Below are positions 1 to 10,668 of a DNA stretch of 45,424 nucleotides, piece after piece. Location: positions 1-45,424 of the forward strand of contig JANQFB010000480.1 in assembly GCA_028278085.1 (NCBI GenBank), written 5' to 3'. The notes below the pieces were generated by a model. The model was given only the letters and a program-made list of their open reading frames with translations, was not told the origin of the DNA and made no database searches. Numbering within the stretch: the first letter of the stretch is position 1; each line of letters starts with the position of its first letter. The translations under genes were made by a program, and so were the position numbers. Source of the DNA: Chitinophagales bacterium. GTDB taxonomy: Bacteria > Bacteroidota > Bacteroidia > Chitinophagales > JANQFB01.

Positions 1-157
1 ATCCGCCCACTTCCCCAACAACTCCTTAGCAAAGTCCCGAATCACTTCCCCCTGCTCATCCTTGCAAGTCTCTCTGTAAGTTTCAAAATACCTAATCAAT
101 GCATCCATTTCCTCACAGTCCGAACCCTGTTCCAGTCCTTATTCTTTTACCATTTTC
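1..157 (-). pseudogene. Decayed copy of the C-terminal end of the giant phage polyvalent protein
   Basis: This stretch aligns base for base with 3098-3257, the 3' part of the giant gene; 57 of the first 60 bases are identical. Read on the minus strand it gives a recognisable match to the intact C-terminus, including DEQGEVIRDFAKELLGKW. One codon is missing (a glutamine before YFET), and the tyrosine codon after KMVKE has become TAA, so the frame is broken. Homology stops at about 157, so this is a 5'-truncated remnant, and its 3' end lies outside the window to the left. It forms a direct repeat with the intact gene, flanking the secreted-protein pair 511-2982. It is either what is left of a second phage-like module or a duplication created when the pair was inserted. 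Confidence 0.8.
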
Positions 158-510
158 CTAGCTCATCATTATGTTTTTAACCTAATTATAATTTAATATA
201 AATACTATTTTGATATTTTTATTCTAATGCATGCAACCATTTTGCTATATTTTGCATCTTAATAAACATGTAAGGTTAGGATTTCAATTTTTCCTGAGAG
301 TTAATTACTCTCAAATTATTTTCTATTCAAATTAAAAAAGTAATGAATTATGCTATTGGAACCGTCCAAATAGCCTAACAGGAGAGTTATGCCCAAAAAT
401 CCTTTAATTAAAAAAACAACTTGCCATTACTCCAATAATAATTGAAACCATTGATAACTTACAAGAATAGGGTTTCATCAATAATTAATAACCTATAAAA
501 TTGATTTGCT
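158..510. other. AT-rich intergenic region, no gene seen
   Basis: This leader lies between the pseudogene remnant and the start at 511. It is very rich in A and T, has stops in all frames and shows no strong hairpin. It presumably carries the promoter of the pair 511-2982, but I could not pick out a convincing Bacteroidota TTG/TAnnTTTG promoter. Confidence 0.5.
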
Positions 511-2031
511 ATGAGACAACGTCTTCTTTATACCAAAATTCTTAATTTAAGACTTACATTATTAACATCTGCTATATTCATTATCTATTCTTCCTTTGCA
601 AATAATCTCCAAATCAGTACCCCTTCGGTTACTGGTAATCAAATATCCTTTTCAATTTCTTGGGAAAACAGTTGGCGGATTACTGCCCCTCCGGCAAATT
701 GGGACGCTGTTTGGATATTTATTAAATACCAGGATTGTAATGATCCTATCAAGCGATGGCAACATTTAGATTTAAGTACAGTATCTGCAGACCATACCGC
801 TACTGGAGGAATTTTGGGAGTTGATGCAGTAGCAGATGGAAAAGGAGTGTTTGTTTATCGAGATACCGTTGGAAATGGCGACATACCATTAGCAACAATC
901 ACTCTTACGATGAGTATTACTGATGTAGGATTCAATTATAGAATATTTGGCATTGAGATGGTGAACATACCGGAAGGTGATTTTTATATAGGAGATGGAG
1001 TTTTGTACTCCTTTGAAGATTCTACTGGAAATCCAGTAAAAATAACTGATTCTATTGAAAATTTTAACGGATTACTTGAAGTAGAGTATGTGCCAGGAGG
1101 AGTAAGATGTTTAGACTTGCCACCATCGTTTCCTTTTGGCTGGAATAGATTCTATAGTATGAAATATGAAATCAGTCAGGAACAATATGTTGAATTCTTA
1201 AACAGCTTGACTTATGACCAGCAAGTGGCTGTAACTGCTGTAAATCCCAATAGTCCTACGGGGGCTGATGCATTGGCAGGTGCTACGATTAACAGAAATG
1301 GAATTAAGATTAACACTTCTGGAATTATCAATAGTATACCGGCAGTTTATATGTGCGATCTGAATAATAATAACATTCCAAATGAATCCGATGACGGCCA
1401 GAATATAGCATTAAACTGGATAAAATGGGATGATCTTTTAGCCTATTTGGATTGGGCAGCATTACGTCCGATGACAGAATTTGAATTTGAAAAAATATGC
1501 AGGGGAACTGGCTTCCCAATTCCTCATGAGTATCCATGGGGAATACCGAGTACATCAGCATGCAGCATAACTATGGCATCTGAAGATTCTCTCTTGAACG
1601 GCACCCAACAAACACCCTCTGAAAAAACAATTAATAAAGGAAATGGATTATGTGCTTATAATGAATCAAACATTAACCTAGGACCGCTTCGTTGTGGTTT
1701 TGCCGCTGATTCATCAACAGTTAGAATACAAGCTGGAGCAACATTTTATGGTGTAATGGATATGGGAGGGAATGTAGTCGAACTTACTGTCAAACTATCT
1801 AACAACACCACAAATTCAAGATTTTATACTAATCAATCTGGTGACGGTGAAATTTCAAGTACAGGATTCGCCAACGAACCTCAATGGGTTGGTGTATATC
1901 CTTTAATGAGGGGAGGACATTGGAAAAGCAATTACACATACATCAAAATAAGTGCTCGAACTAATGCATATGATTTTACATATCGATCACGTGATCCTAT
2001 TCTGGGAGGTAGAGGCGTACGCTCTTATTGA
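511..2031 (+). CDS. Secreted FGE-sulfatase (SUMF1-fold) domain protein
   Basis: The protein has 506 residues. Residues 1-30 look like a signal peptide (charged start, long hydrophobic stretch, SSFA before NNLQ), so it is probably exported. Residues about 31-145 form a beta-sandwich-like domain with WENSW and WDAVWIFIKY, often seen before FGE domains in Bacteroidota. From about residue 150 (VNIPEGDFYIGDG) to the end is the formylglycine-generating-enzyme fold, with MGGNVVEL near 418, RGGHW near 467 and GGRGVRSY at the C-terminus. The segment where active enzymes carry the RCA-R cysteine reads ISARTNA, so sulfatase-activating catalysis is unlikely and a structural or binding role is more probable. 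No T9SS sorting domain is seen at its end. It is followed after 21 bases by 2053-2982, probably in the same transcript. The family call is firm; the function is unknown. Confidence 0.82.
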   Translation: MRQRLLYTKILNLRLTLLTSAIFIIYSSFANNLQISTPSVTGNQISFSISWENSWRITAPPANWDAVWIFIKYQDCNDPIKRWQHLDLSTVSADHTATGGILGVDAVADGKGVFVYRDTVGNGDIPLATITLTMSITDVGFNYRIFGIEMVNIPEGDFYIGDGVLYSFEDSTGNPVKITDSIENFNGLLEVEYVPGGVRCLDLPPSFPFGWNRFYSMKYEISQEQYVEFLNSLTYDQQVAVTAVNPNSPTGADALAGATINRNGIKINTSGIINSIPAVYMCDLNNNNIPNESDDGQNIALNWIKWDDLLAYLDWAALRPMTEFEFEKICRGTGFPIPHEYPWGIPSTSACSITMASEDSLLNGTQQTPSEKTINKGNGLCAYNESNINLGPLRCGFAADSSTVRIQAGATFYGVMDMGGNVVELTVKLSNNTTNSRFYTNQSGDGEISSTGFANEPQWVGVYPLMRGGHWKSNYTYIKISARTNAYDFTYRSRDPILGGRGVRSY

Positions 2032-2052
2032 TCCAATAAAAAGATTTCAAAA

Positions 2053-2982
2053 ATGAAAATAAAGTATATTGTAATCGGCATTCTGGTGATCCTTACAAAT
2101 ACTGCATTTTGTCAGTATCACGGAGGTGATGGAGATGGATGGGTATTTGGAAAACTAATCCAAACTTTATGTTCAAACCCTGAGAATAATGCTATTGGAA
2201 ATGGAGGTGAAGGAGATGGCTTTTCATTGAACCTGCTATCACAAACAGTATGCCTTATAGGGGAAAATACTAACCTTGGCTATGGAGGAAAATGGGATGG
2301 GAGTACAGTAATGCAAATTGTTCAAACAAACTGCCAACTAGCTGAAAACACTAACATGTCCTTTGGTGGTTTAGAAGATGGGTTTTCTTTTGATAATCTT
2401 TTACAATCACCAGGGAATTGCTTTCCGCTTCCTATTGCATCATTACTCTTCAATGCTCAAAGAGTTGGGGACTTTGTGGAATTGGATTGGACAACCAGTA
2501 TTGAAATCAATACTAACTATTTCCAATTATATAGAAGCAAAGATGCAAAACAATGGATTGAAACAGCAACGAAAAAGGCTGCTGGAAATTCTCAATCACC
2601 CATTGAATATAATCATATTGACAAAGATCCGTTTATTGGATTAAATTACTATCAATTAAAGCAAATCGATTTGGATGGTCAGTTCTCTTACTCTGAAATC
2701 AGACAGGTTTATTTCGATACTAAGGATGAATGGACGTTATATCCTAATCCTGCTTTTTCCACATTCAAACTAGTATTTCACATAAATAATCTTAATTCAC
2801 ACATCAGGATCGAAATAAATAATGCGATCGGAAAAATTGTAATGGAAACAGAATTGATTGGTTTGAACAATGAATCAAATAGTAAAGTAATTAATTGTGA
2901 GCATCTTGAATCTGGAATATATTTTATAAAAGTTTTTATTAATAAATCCGCAAGTACGAGAAAACTTATCATTGCCCGATAA
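2053..2982 (+). CDS. Secreted repeat protein with T9SS type A C-terminal sorting domain
   Basis: The protein has 309 residues. Residues 1-20 are a hydrophobic export signal. Residues 24-123 hold nearly four copies of a 27-residue repeat with the pattern GGxGDG, a hydrophobic stretch, Q, then C. Residues about 130-215 form a beta-sandwich with VELDWTTSIEINT and NYYQLKQIDLDG, the usual domain before type IX sorting signals. From about residue 228 comes the T9SS type A domain (LYPNP, GIYFIKVF, RKLIIAR). The product is therefore expected to cross the outer membrane by the type IX system and be attached at the cell surface or released. It lies 21 bases after the FGE-domain gene and converges on the giant phage-like gene. 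The role of the repeats is unknown. Confidence 0.85.
   Translation: MKIKYIVIGILVILTNTAFCQYHGGDGDGWVFGKLIQTLCSNPENNAIGNGGEGDGFSLNLLSQTVCLIGENTNLGYGGKWDGSTVMQIVQTNCQLAENTNMSFGGLEDGFSFDNLLQSPGNCFPLPIASLLFNAQRVGDFVELDWTTSIEINTNYFQLYRSKDAKQWIETATKKAAGNSQSPIEYNHIDKDPFIGLNYYQLKQIDLDGQFSYSEIRQVYFDTKDEWTLYPNPAFSTFKLVFHINNLNSHIRIEINNAIGKIVMETELIGLNNESNSKVINCEHLESGIYFIKVFINKSASTRKLIIAR
2122..2421 (+). repeat. Tandem 81-base coding repeat, 3.7 units
   Basis: Three full units of 27 codons (2122-2202, 2203-2283, 2284-2364) and a 19-codon partial unit (2365-2421) follow each other without a gap. Each begins GGxxDG and has a cysteine at position 17; the partial unit is shifted, ending SPGNC. The DNA copies have diverged much more than a recent expansion would, so the repeat is kept at the protein level. 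Confidence 0.8.
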
Positions 2983-3037
2983 ATAGAATTTAGTATTGGA
3001 AATACATAGTTTCATGCACTGTTTTCTAATTATCTTA

Positions 3038-6000
3038 CTACTGCTTTCTAGCCTGCTTTTCCTTAAATTTCTCCATCTTCCTTTCCTTCACCCCCTCATC
3101 CTCCCACTTCCCCAACAGCTCCTTAGCAAAGTCCCGAATCACTTCCCCCTGTTCATCCCGGAGCGCCTTGCTTTCCGTCTCAAAATACTGGCGGATCAAC
3201 CTGTTCATTTCCAGGTAATCCGAATCCCGCTCCAACCCATATTCCTTAACCATTTTCATCACTTCCTGCACATGTTTGGAAGTATATACCGGGGAGTTCC
3301 GGAATATGCCCGTATCCGACAAGTCAAAATCATACCGGGTATCATCCCTGCCGATATCCGAAAGCTGTAATGCCTTTTCCCCGAAATAAGAAAGGTTCGA
3401 TTTAATGAAATGATCGATCAGCCGGGCGTCAACACCTGCTATTTTTTGAACCGTCTGGCCCAGGCGTGAACCCCAATGGGTATGTCTTAATTCCAGGGCC
3501 TTATTTTTTTCTTTCGGAGGCACCAAATGTTTACCCCTGAAAAAATCATAATTCGCTACGGTTTCCATTAACCCCCTAAACGGTCCGGTTAAGGCCCCTT
3601 CGTCTACCGGCGCCAGGCTTCGGAATACACTGCCGGCATACCCGTCAAAGGCTTCCTCGTTACCCAATGCCCGATCCAGCAAGCGATCTCCACTACTGGC
3701 GATTACGCCCAATTCAAAAGGTTTCGGGATGGTCAGCCATTGATCGGGTCCCACTTTGAAATTGTAAAACAGGTCCCGCTGATAATTGGGCAGCTCCTGG
3801 TATTCATCCTCGTCATCACCCAATCCTACGAGGATCCGGTTCAGGATAGCCGGGACCAGGGCGAATAAAGCCCAACGGATAAAAAAGGCCTTGGGATTGG
3901 TTTTTGCCGACCGAACCGTCTTTCTGATCCCTTGCACCGCCGCATTGCTAAAGGGCGCCATCTGGTTAATGATATGCATATATTCCCCGATAATGGCAAA
4001 ATCCAGCAGATCCCTGGCCTGAAAAGCTGCATATAGGTTAGCATTGTAATCATCCATGCCCTGCTTTTTAGCCTTTTTATAAGCGCTTCTGAATTCAGCA
4101 ACCCGGTTGCCGGTTTCCGTGGCCTGTATAGCCCGTTCATAAAACCGCCACCCTTTTTTGAACATCCGCTTGGGATCAATCAGGATAAAGCGTTTATTTT
4201 TGGCCAACTTTTCCATAGTCTCTTCCAACTGGCGATAGTAGGATGTCCTGTCCTTGATGTAATACCCTGCCTGCCCACCACCGAATAGCCGGAACCGCTG
4301 GGCGTCTTCTTTTTTTCCAAAAAAGTGACGCAGGCCGCTGCCGCTTTGCGTTACCACCAGCCGGTTTTGCGTATCCCTGGTCCAGTTGCGAACGCCGAAA
4401 ACCGGGAAATGGGTTACGGACCATCTGAGTATGCTGGGCAGAATCGTTAAAAATAAAGGCAGGCGATAGGCCGCATCACGGATATCTTTGAGCGCCTGGT
4501 ATACATCCGGTTCAAACTGCCAGATCTCCGGTTGGCCGTTCACAAAAATTTTAATCGTGTGCTGACTTTCTTTTTCCGATACCTGGCGCCCCACATCCGC
4601 TAAACGCATCGGATTTCCCTGGTACAAATCCCGGTTGCTGGTAAGCATTTCCCGGAAGGCCAGCATAATATCATTACGGTCTGCCTCACGGACGGCTTTA
4701 TGCACAAAATCCAATAGCGCCGCATAGGGGTTTTGTATTGTCCTGGCAGAACCTTTTATACGTTTGATCGGTTCGGCCACCAGGCCAAGTTTTCCCTTTG
4801 CATCCCTTGTTATGACAACTATGTCTTCATCCACCCCTGCCTGCATGATCCGCTTCAGGGCCACATACTGTAAATTGTTGCGCTTGATCTCCCGGTATTG
4901 TTCTTCCGATATCCGTCCCTTCTCTACCATATATCGCATGCCGGCATCGGAAAATTCCCGGTACCGCCTGGCCGCTTCTTTGATCCGGTGATATTTCCCG
5001 GGGTTAAACTCTTTTAGCTTTTCAAATTCTTCTAACCGCTTTTGAGCAACATCGACATCTTTGTATAATCCCCCACCGATCCCGGTGAGTACCTTTTCCG
5101 TAAATAAGTAGCGGTTTTTTCCACGGGGCTTTCCTTTCCTGGTCTCCAGTACTTGAATTTCCCGGGCATATTTCTCTTGAATATCCGGGTGCAACTCCAG
5201 GATCTCCCTGGGAGGCAAAAGACCGTTTTTCAAATCTTCTTCAACCTGGCGCCGCTGAAATTTTACCGGCAGCTCCACAGTTCGTTCAGCGATCATATAG
5301 CTGATCACCGCTTTCATATCCTTTTTAATGGAGCCCTCATCCGTCTGGTCAAGCGGTTTAAGCAACCACCGGAGGTTCATCATTTTATTAGTCTTTTTGT
5401 CGATCAACCTTTCATTTTTGCCACTGACCATACCATTTTCAAACAAATCCTCGATTTTCTCCTGGATACCTAAAAATAAACGGGCCGTAATCCGGATATC
5501 ATCTTTGGGCAGTACCTCGGTGATCCCTTTTTCACCCATTGCATATTCAAAAGCACTTTCCAGGGGCCGCAGGGGATTCAGCCATTTTTGAGCTACCCGG
5601 TCCTGCCAGCCCAGGGTAAAACCGTCATTTACCTTTTGCTTATTAAGGAGTTGTTTACTGGCAAGAATTGCTTTAGCAATGATATTTTCACTTTTATCCG
5701 GCTCAAACTCCACATTGGATAGGATCTGTTCATGTGCCGTAGCGCCGGAAAATGTGCGGACATCCCTGGAAAACTGGCTGATCTTTTCTTTTACCGAATC
5801 ACTTACTGCAGTATCATACCAACGGTAAAATCCTGGCGCCGCCTTAATAGCTTCTCCTGGATTAACCACATAAGCCCTGATCCATTCGGCTACGCCTTCG
5901 CCTCTTAGGTAACGTGTGGGATCCGGATGGTTTTTAGGAGGTTTTGAGCCATGAATCCAGAACTTTGATAATTCATTGTCAATCCTGGTTAGTTGATCTT

Positions 6001-9000
6001 TCGGAATACGGGCCAGGATGCCGAATCGATCATCCAAAGCATGACCGATCTCATGCGCTGTGGTATCCAGATCTCCGGCATATTTGATATGGGTGGCCGT
6101 TGTAGCAGGATTATATGATCCCAATGGCCTTCGTTTGCCTTTGGCCTTTGAATATAAAATCTTCCTGCCGGTGCCTTTGGAGAGATCCAGGATAATCTCT
6201 TGTAATCTCTTGGGCGGAGCACCTTTTATAGGAGAAGGCTGTATCCGTTCTGCTGTTGAAAATGAATCAACGTAGTTGGCAAAGTGCTTGCGGGTTTGAA
6301 ATAAAGTAGCCCCTACGGGTTCTTCTTGCTGTCCTTTTTGAGGGTCTGAGGATTCGGTTCCTCGGTTTGGTTTGCCTTCTTGCTTGCCTCCAGGATCTTC
6401 ATGAGTTCCTCGGTTTCCTCGGGATTCATCAGCGGCAGCATTGCCTTGACTAAAAGATATGACTTTTCTGATTGCTTCTTGCTCATGAGGTTCTAGTTTT
6501 TGGTCAAGGATTTTAAGAATAATATCATCTTTGTCCAATACTTCCTGATCGCCGAATAACCCACCACCTGCCTCGCTAAGTTCTGCAGCCCCATTATAAT
6601 TCTGGACCACTTCTTTGAACCTGCGCTGCCCTAAGTTTATAGCGCGATTGAGGATTAATACATTGGGATCTTTGTCCTTGCCAAAGAGCTGTTGTTGTGT
6701 AGCAAAGGTAAGAAAATCTTTGACATCGGATTGGGCAAAATGCGCCTGGATAAGCACGGCTTCATTCAGTTCCACCTTAATGGAGAATTCACCCAAGGTG
6801 TAGTTTTTGACTAACACCGGTATTGAATTGACAATATTACGCCTGAATTGTTTGACCCCCTCCAGATCTGATGCCTTTAAGGTTTGCTCATTCAAAACTT
6901 GAGACAACAATACATCCTGGATCAGATCTTTACCGCCTTTATTGAATTGCCCATCAGCATCCACATACTTATTGAGTTCCTGGCCTAAAATAATTTCTTC
7001 ATTTTGTAGCACTCCCTTGATTATTTCCTGAGATTGCCGGTCTGCGAAGAATTCTCCCATCGTATCAAATTCACCGATAACCTCCAATATTCTTTTTTGA
7101 GCATCGGGATTACTTTCCAGTATCTTACCCAGCTTAATCGCCTGGTCGATTTGGGCTTCTTCCTTTTGGGTTTTCTTGTTGTATTTGTCCAACTCCTTGA
7201 CGGTATAATCCTGGGATTCTTGGTCAATCTTTACCAATACCGGGTTTTGCATTTGCTGGATTTCGTTGGGATCGATCCCATAGATCTCCCCTTCTTGCAT
7301 CAGGTAGTTTCTATAGGCCTCAAATCTTTCCGGGAACTCCTGAATTGCTCGTTTAATACTCATGGTCCGGCCATTACCGGATAGAACAATACCATCGCTG
7401 GAAATAATCGGGGGGCCGGTCGTAGGATTTACCGCATTGCTGATCACCTCATAGGGATCCAGCTCCCTGGCATTTTGAATGACCTCATGTTGTGCTACCT
7501 TGTCCCCTTTGTAGTTTCTCGGGTTGATATTTGATCCATGCTCTGTAGGATAGCCTTTAGATTTGCCAAAGTTCATTTCATCATGGGAGGCGATAATATT
7601 ATCGGCCTCGACTACGGCAAATTCCGATTTGCGAACTTCCTTGTTAGGCATCCGGATTTTAGTTGCCTTACCCGGGATCTTTTTGCCTGTTTTATAGTTG
7701 GGATTGACATTCGGATCACCTACTTTGACATTATCCAGCTTTCCGTCAATGAATTCCTTACCCTCGGCAATTTCATTCGCCTCCAGTAACTTAAGATGGC
7801 GGATTTCTTCATCCCTTAGTTGGTTAAAGGATTGACCCTGGCCCAATGCCTTTAAGCCAGTGAGCATATGCTCAGGGTTATTTCCGTAAATTTCTTTCAG
7901 AACATCGACTGTGTTTGAAAGCTCGACAGATAAATCCAATTCTTCGTCGTTTTGTCCGTCAAATATCAAACGATTGGTTCCTGTTTCCAATTCCAGTGTT
8001 GAAACAGGATCGATTTTTTCTTTGATCTCATTTTGGATGGTTTCGGTAACCGTCCCTTTTTCTGACAATTCAATGTTTTCAATCGTTTCATTGGAATAGT
8101 CAGTTGTTTGAAGGCGAGTTAAACGCTCATCCCTGATAGCTTTGGATTCAGGTTCTATAGCTGTACTGCTTGAAGGTTTTACGGTTGTTTCACCTTCCTG
8201 GGGTTCATCCTGTAGGTCTGGTCCGGTTGGTCTTATTTCTTCGCTAGTTGGTGTTTCCTTTGGAGAAGCTCCTGGAGTCGTTTCTTCTGTTTCACCAACC
8301 GGCTTGGCTTCTTCGGGCTTTTCTACCTTATCTATAATTTCAAGATATTCCTTTTTATGTGGGCTATCGGATTGCTCGATTTGTGTCCGGGCCCAAAGAG
8401 CAGTACCGGTATTAAATCCTCCGGAATACATGCCGGATACCGCCGCAATAACCAAGAGCTTATCGGCAAACTCATCCGGTGTTCTTCCAAAGGTATCCTC
8501 AAAGGCTTGTTCCCAGTTAAAGCCATTGCGATTCAGGTTATCCAGGTACTCCCCGGCAAACTCCTGGGCTGTTTCACCGGTCATACCTGCAAATGTTCTG
8601 GTCCCAAGATCGAATAGCTTGGCATATTTGGATTTTTTGAACCATTTGACTGGATTCAGCGAATCCATGATACCTTGTACTGTACCTTCTCCTGTTCCCA
8701 TCATAGCGCTCAGGTTATCATCTGTTGCCAGTCCAAAGGATAGGGTCCCTTGCAATTGGTTTTTCAAAATGTTATAGGCCAATTCTCCTTGCTTTCCCCA
8801 ACGGCTTGCCAAAGCTGTTTGCAGCAGGCCTCTCCATTTGGCAATAGTTGGTATGGTACCTAGCCCACGGGTGGTAAATGCCGTCAGGATCAATTCCACC
8901 ATTGGCCTGACACTATCGCCAAGGCCTTTGGCTATTTGATCCGACAAATCATCCTTTGCCGCATCTTCCTGGGCCTGGGTCAATACCCCTCCGGTCTCTT

Positions 9001-10668
9001 TGATACCAGCAACAAAATCCTCGATAAAGTCTTTATCGGTTTTTATGTCCAGATCAAAGCCTTCTACGGCATGTTCCCCGAACAGGTAAGCAAAGTTTTT
9101 GTCAACCGCAGCCGGATCCTGGTTTAACAATAATGCCCGGTTTACCGCATCGAATTTGGCCCTGGTTTCTGCATAGACATCCCAATATTTGTACAACTTA
9201 TCGGCTGCATCTCCTGTGATGGGTGGACCAAAACCGTAGTTCTTTTTATCAATCTCCTGTTTAAGCTGGAATACTTCATTGACCGACATCTTTTTTCCAT
9301 CTACCTCAACAATTTCCTCATCCCCTAAATGATCGGTAATGTATTTCAGATTGGATTGCAATTGATTCCAGCTTTTGATCAGGCTTCCAAGGTCTGTTTG
9401 TTTGTATTTTACCAACTCCTGCTGTACTTTCTTTTCATACATGGAAAGGCGCTGCTTCTGATCCTCAGTTGCATCATTCGGATCAACGTAGGTTCCAGTC
9501 AATGGATCAAACAGCGTTGGGAAAGCCTGCCTTGCCTCGGTGATTTGTGCGTCCAACTCGTTTAGGTGTGTGGAAAGCCCGGCCCTGTTATCAGGGGTTA
9601 ATGGCTCGGACAACTTTGATAGCAGTCCAGCTTTTTCGACCTGGAGGTCGTAAAGCTGTTTTTGTTCCGGGGAAAGCTGGTTGATGCCAAAAGTAATCCT
9701 TTCATTGAGCACTCTTGATTTTACCCGGTCCTTTAATTCATCATTGTCCTTTAAAGCATCTAATCCACCATATTCCCCCGCAGACCGCTCAATATCCTTT
9801 TTAAAACCTGTTGTTTGTTCAACCTGGCGGGCAAGGGCCTGATATTGTTTTTGGGATAGATGCTTCCGGGGATCTGATGTGCCGTTACCGGCCTCCCATA
9901 AAGCATTTACCATTTCCTGGGCTTTATCATCGGAAAGCAAAATCAATTCAGCATCACTTATTCCATCTTTTTCAACAATACTTTGATAAGCGCCTTCTAC
10001 TTTTTGCAGGTCATTTCTCTGCTTTTCGGATTGCCGGATTTGCTCGTATTGCTCCTGGTAGGTTTCTTGCTGTTTCTTCCATTTCTCAGGATTTTCTTGC
10101 TTAAACTGTTCTAACTCCTTGTCAGTGGGAAGTCTGAATGTTGCTGCTGCAGGTAAGGGGTTGGGTTCATAATCGGGATGATGAAGTCGAAGATCTTTAA
10201 GCACTTCCTCTTCTGATAGTTGAAGTTCCCGCGGATCACTGCCGGTTAGTTGTTTGTAATTATTGATTAGTCGCTGTTGATCCGCAGTTAGTTCATCTGG
10301 GAATAAGCCTTCTTTGAACCCCGGGGCAATAGCCTGTAGGGAAACATTGGCTTTAAACAGGTCTAAAGTGCTGTTTAGCTGCCTGGGATTTTTCTTAGGA
10401 ATTTCTGGAGCCTTTGAGCCAGGTGTAAAAGATTTTGAAGAAGTTTTTTTTTAAGCGCAAACGGATTGCCATTTTTTTGTAGGTATGATGTCTTAAACTT
10501 GTCATAATCCATATCCGGATAAGAATCCTGATGGATTACTGTTAAGGCCTTATTAAACTGATCTTCACTCTTGAAAATGTTGTCCCTGATCTGGCTTTTT
10601 TCCAGGTCTTTGTAATACCGGCCATGAAGGTGATCGACTAACAGGCTATGTTCTTTTTCTGACGGCAT
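3038..10668 (-). CDS. Giant phage polyvalent/ejection protein, split by a frameshift at an A9 run
   Basis: The frame 3038-10204 gives 2388 residues from a GTG, but it stays open upstream to a nine-A run at 10444-10452. There it meets a 97-codon frame that starts with ATG at 10668. One extra A, or a -1 slip, joins them into about 2540 residues. The 10668 start shares a base with the upstream stop (TAATG). Domains by position: an amphipathic, small-residue region around 9000-8350; a Pro/Thr/Glu-rich linker around 8350-8100; a DdrB/ParB-like domain around 7680-7150 with SGNGRTM at 7361-7381; a zincin HEIGH motif at 6041-6055; and a C-terminal LPD38-like region with RNWTRD at 4373-4390. This layout is that of polyvalent proteins of phages and conjugative elements, which are packed in the particle and enter the host with the DNA. 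The domain calls are by motif only. Confidence 0.72.
10444..10452 (-). other. Nine-A run, candidate slippage site in the giant gene
   Basis: On the coding strand the sequence is CTT, nine A, CTTCTT. The upstream frame (start 10668) runs through it and stops at 10375. The long downstream frame is closed just before the run and open all the way after it. Reading one A twice joins the two frames through a natural-looking linker (TSSKSFTPGSKAPEIPKK). Runs of nine A are known transcriptional slippage sites, for example in Thermus dnaX. A sequencing length error or a recent disabling mutation would look the same. Confidence 0.7.

Noticed and set aside
8142-8777. Plus-strand frame of 211 codons
   Set aside because: It mirrors the Pro/Thr/Glu linker of the giant protein (Ser/Val-rich translation) and has no start context.
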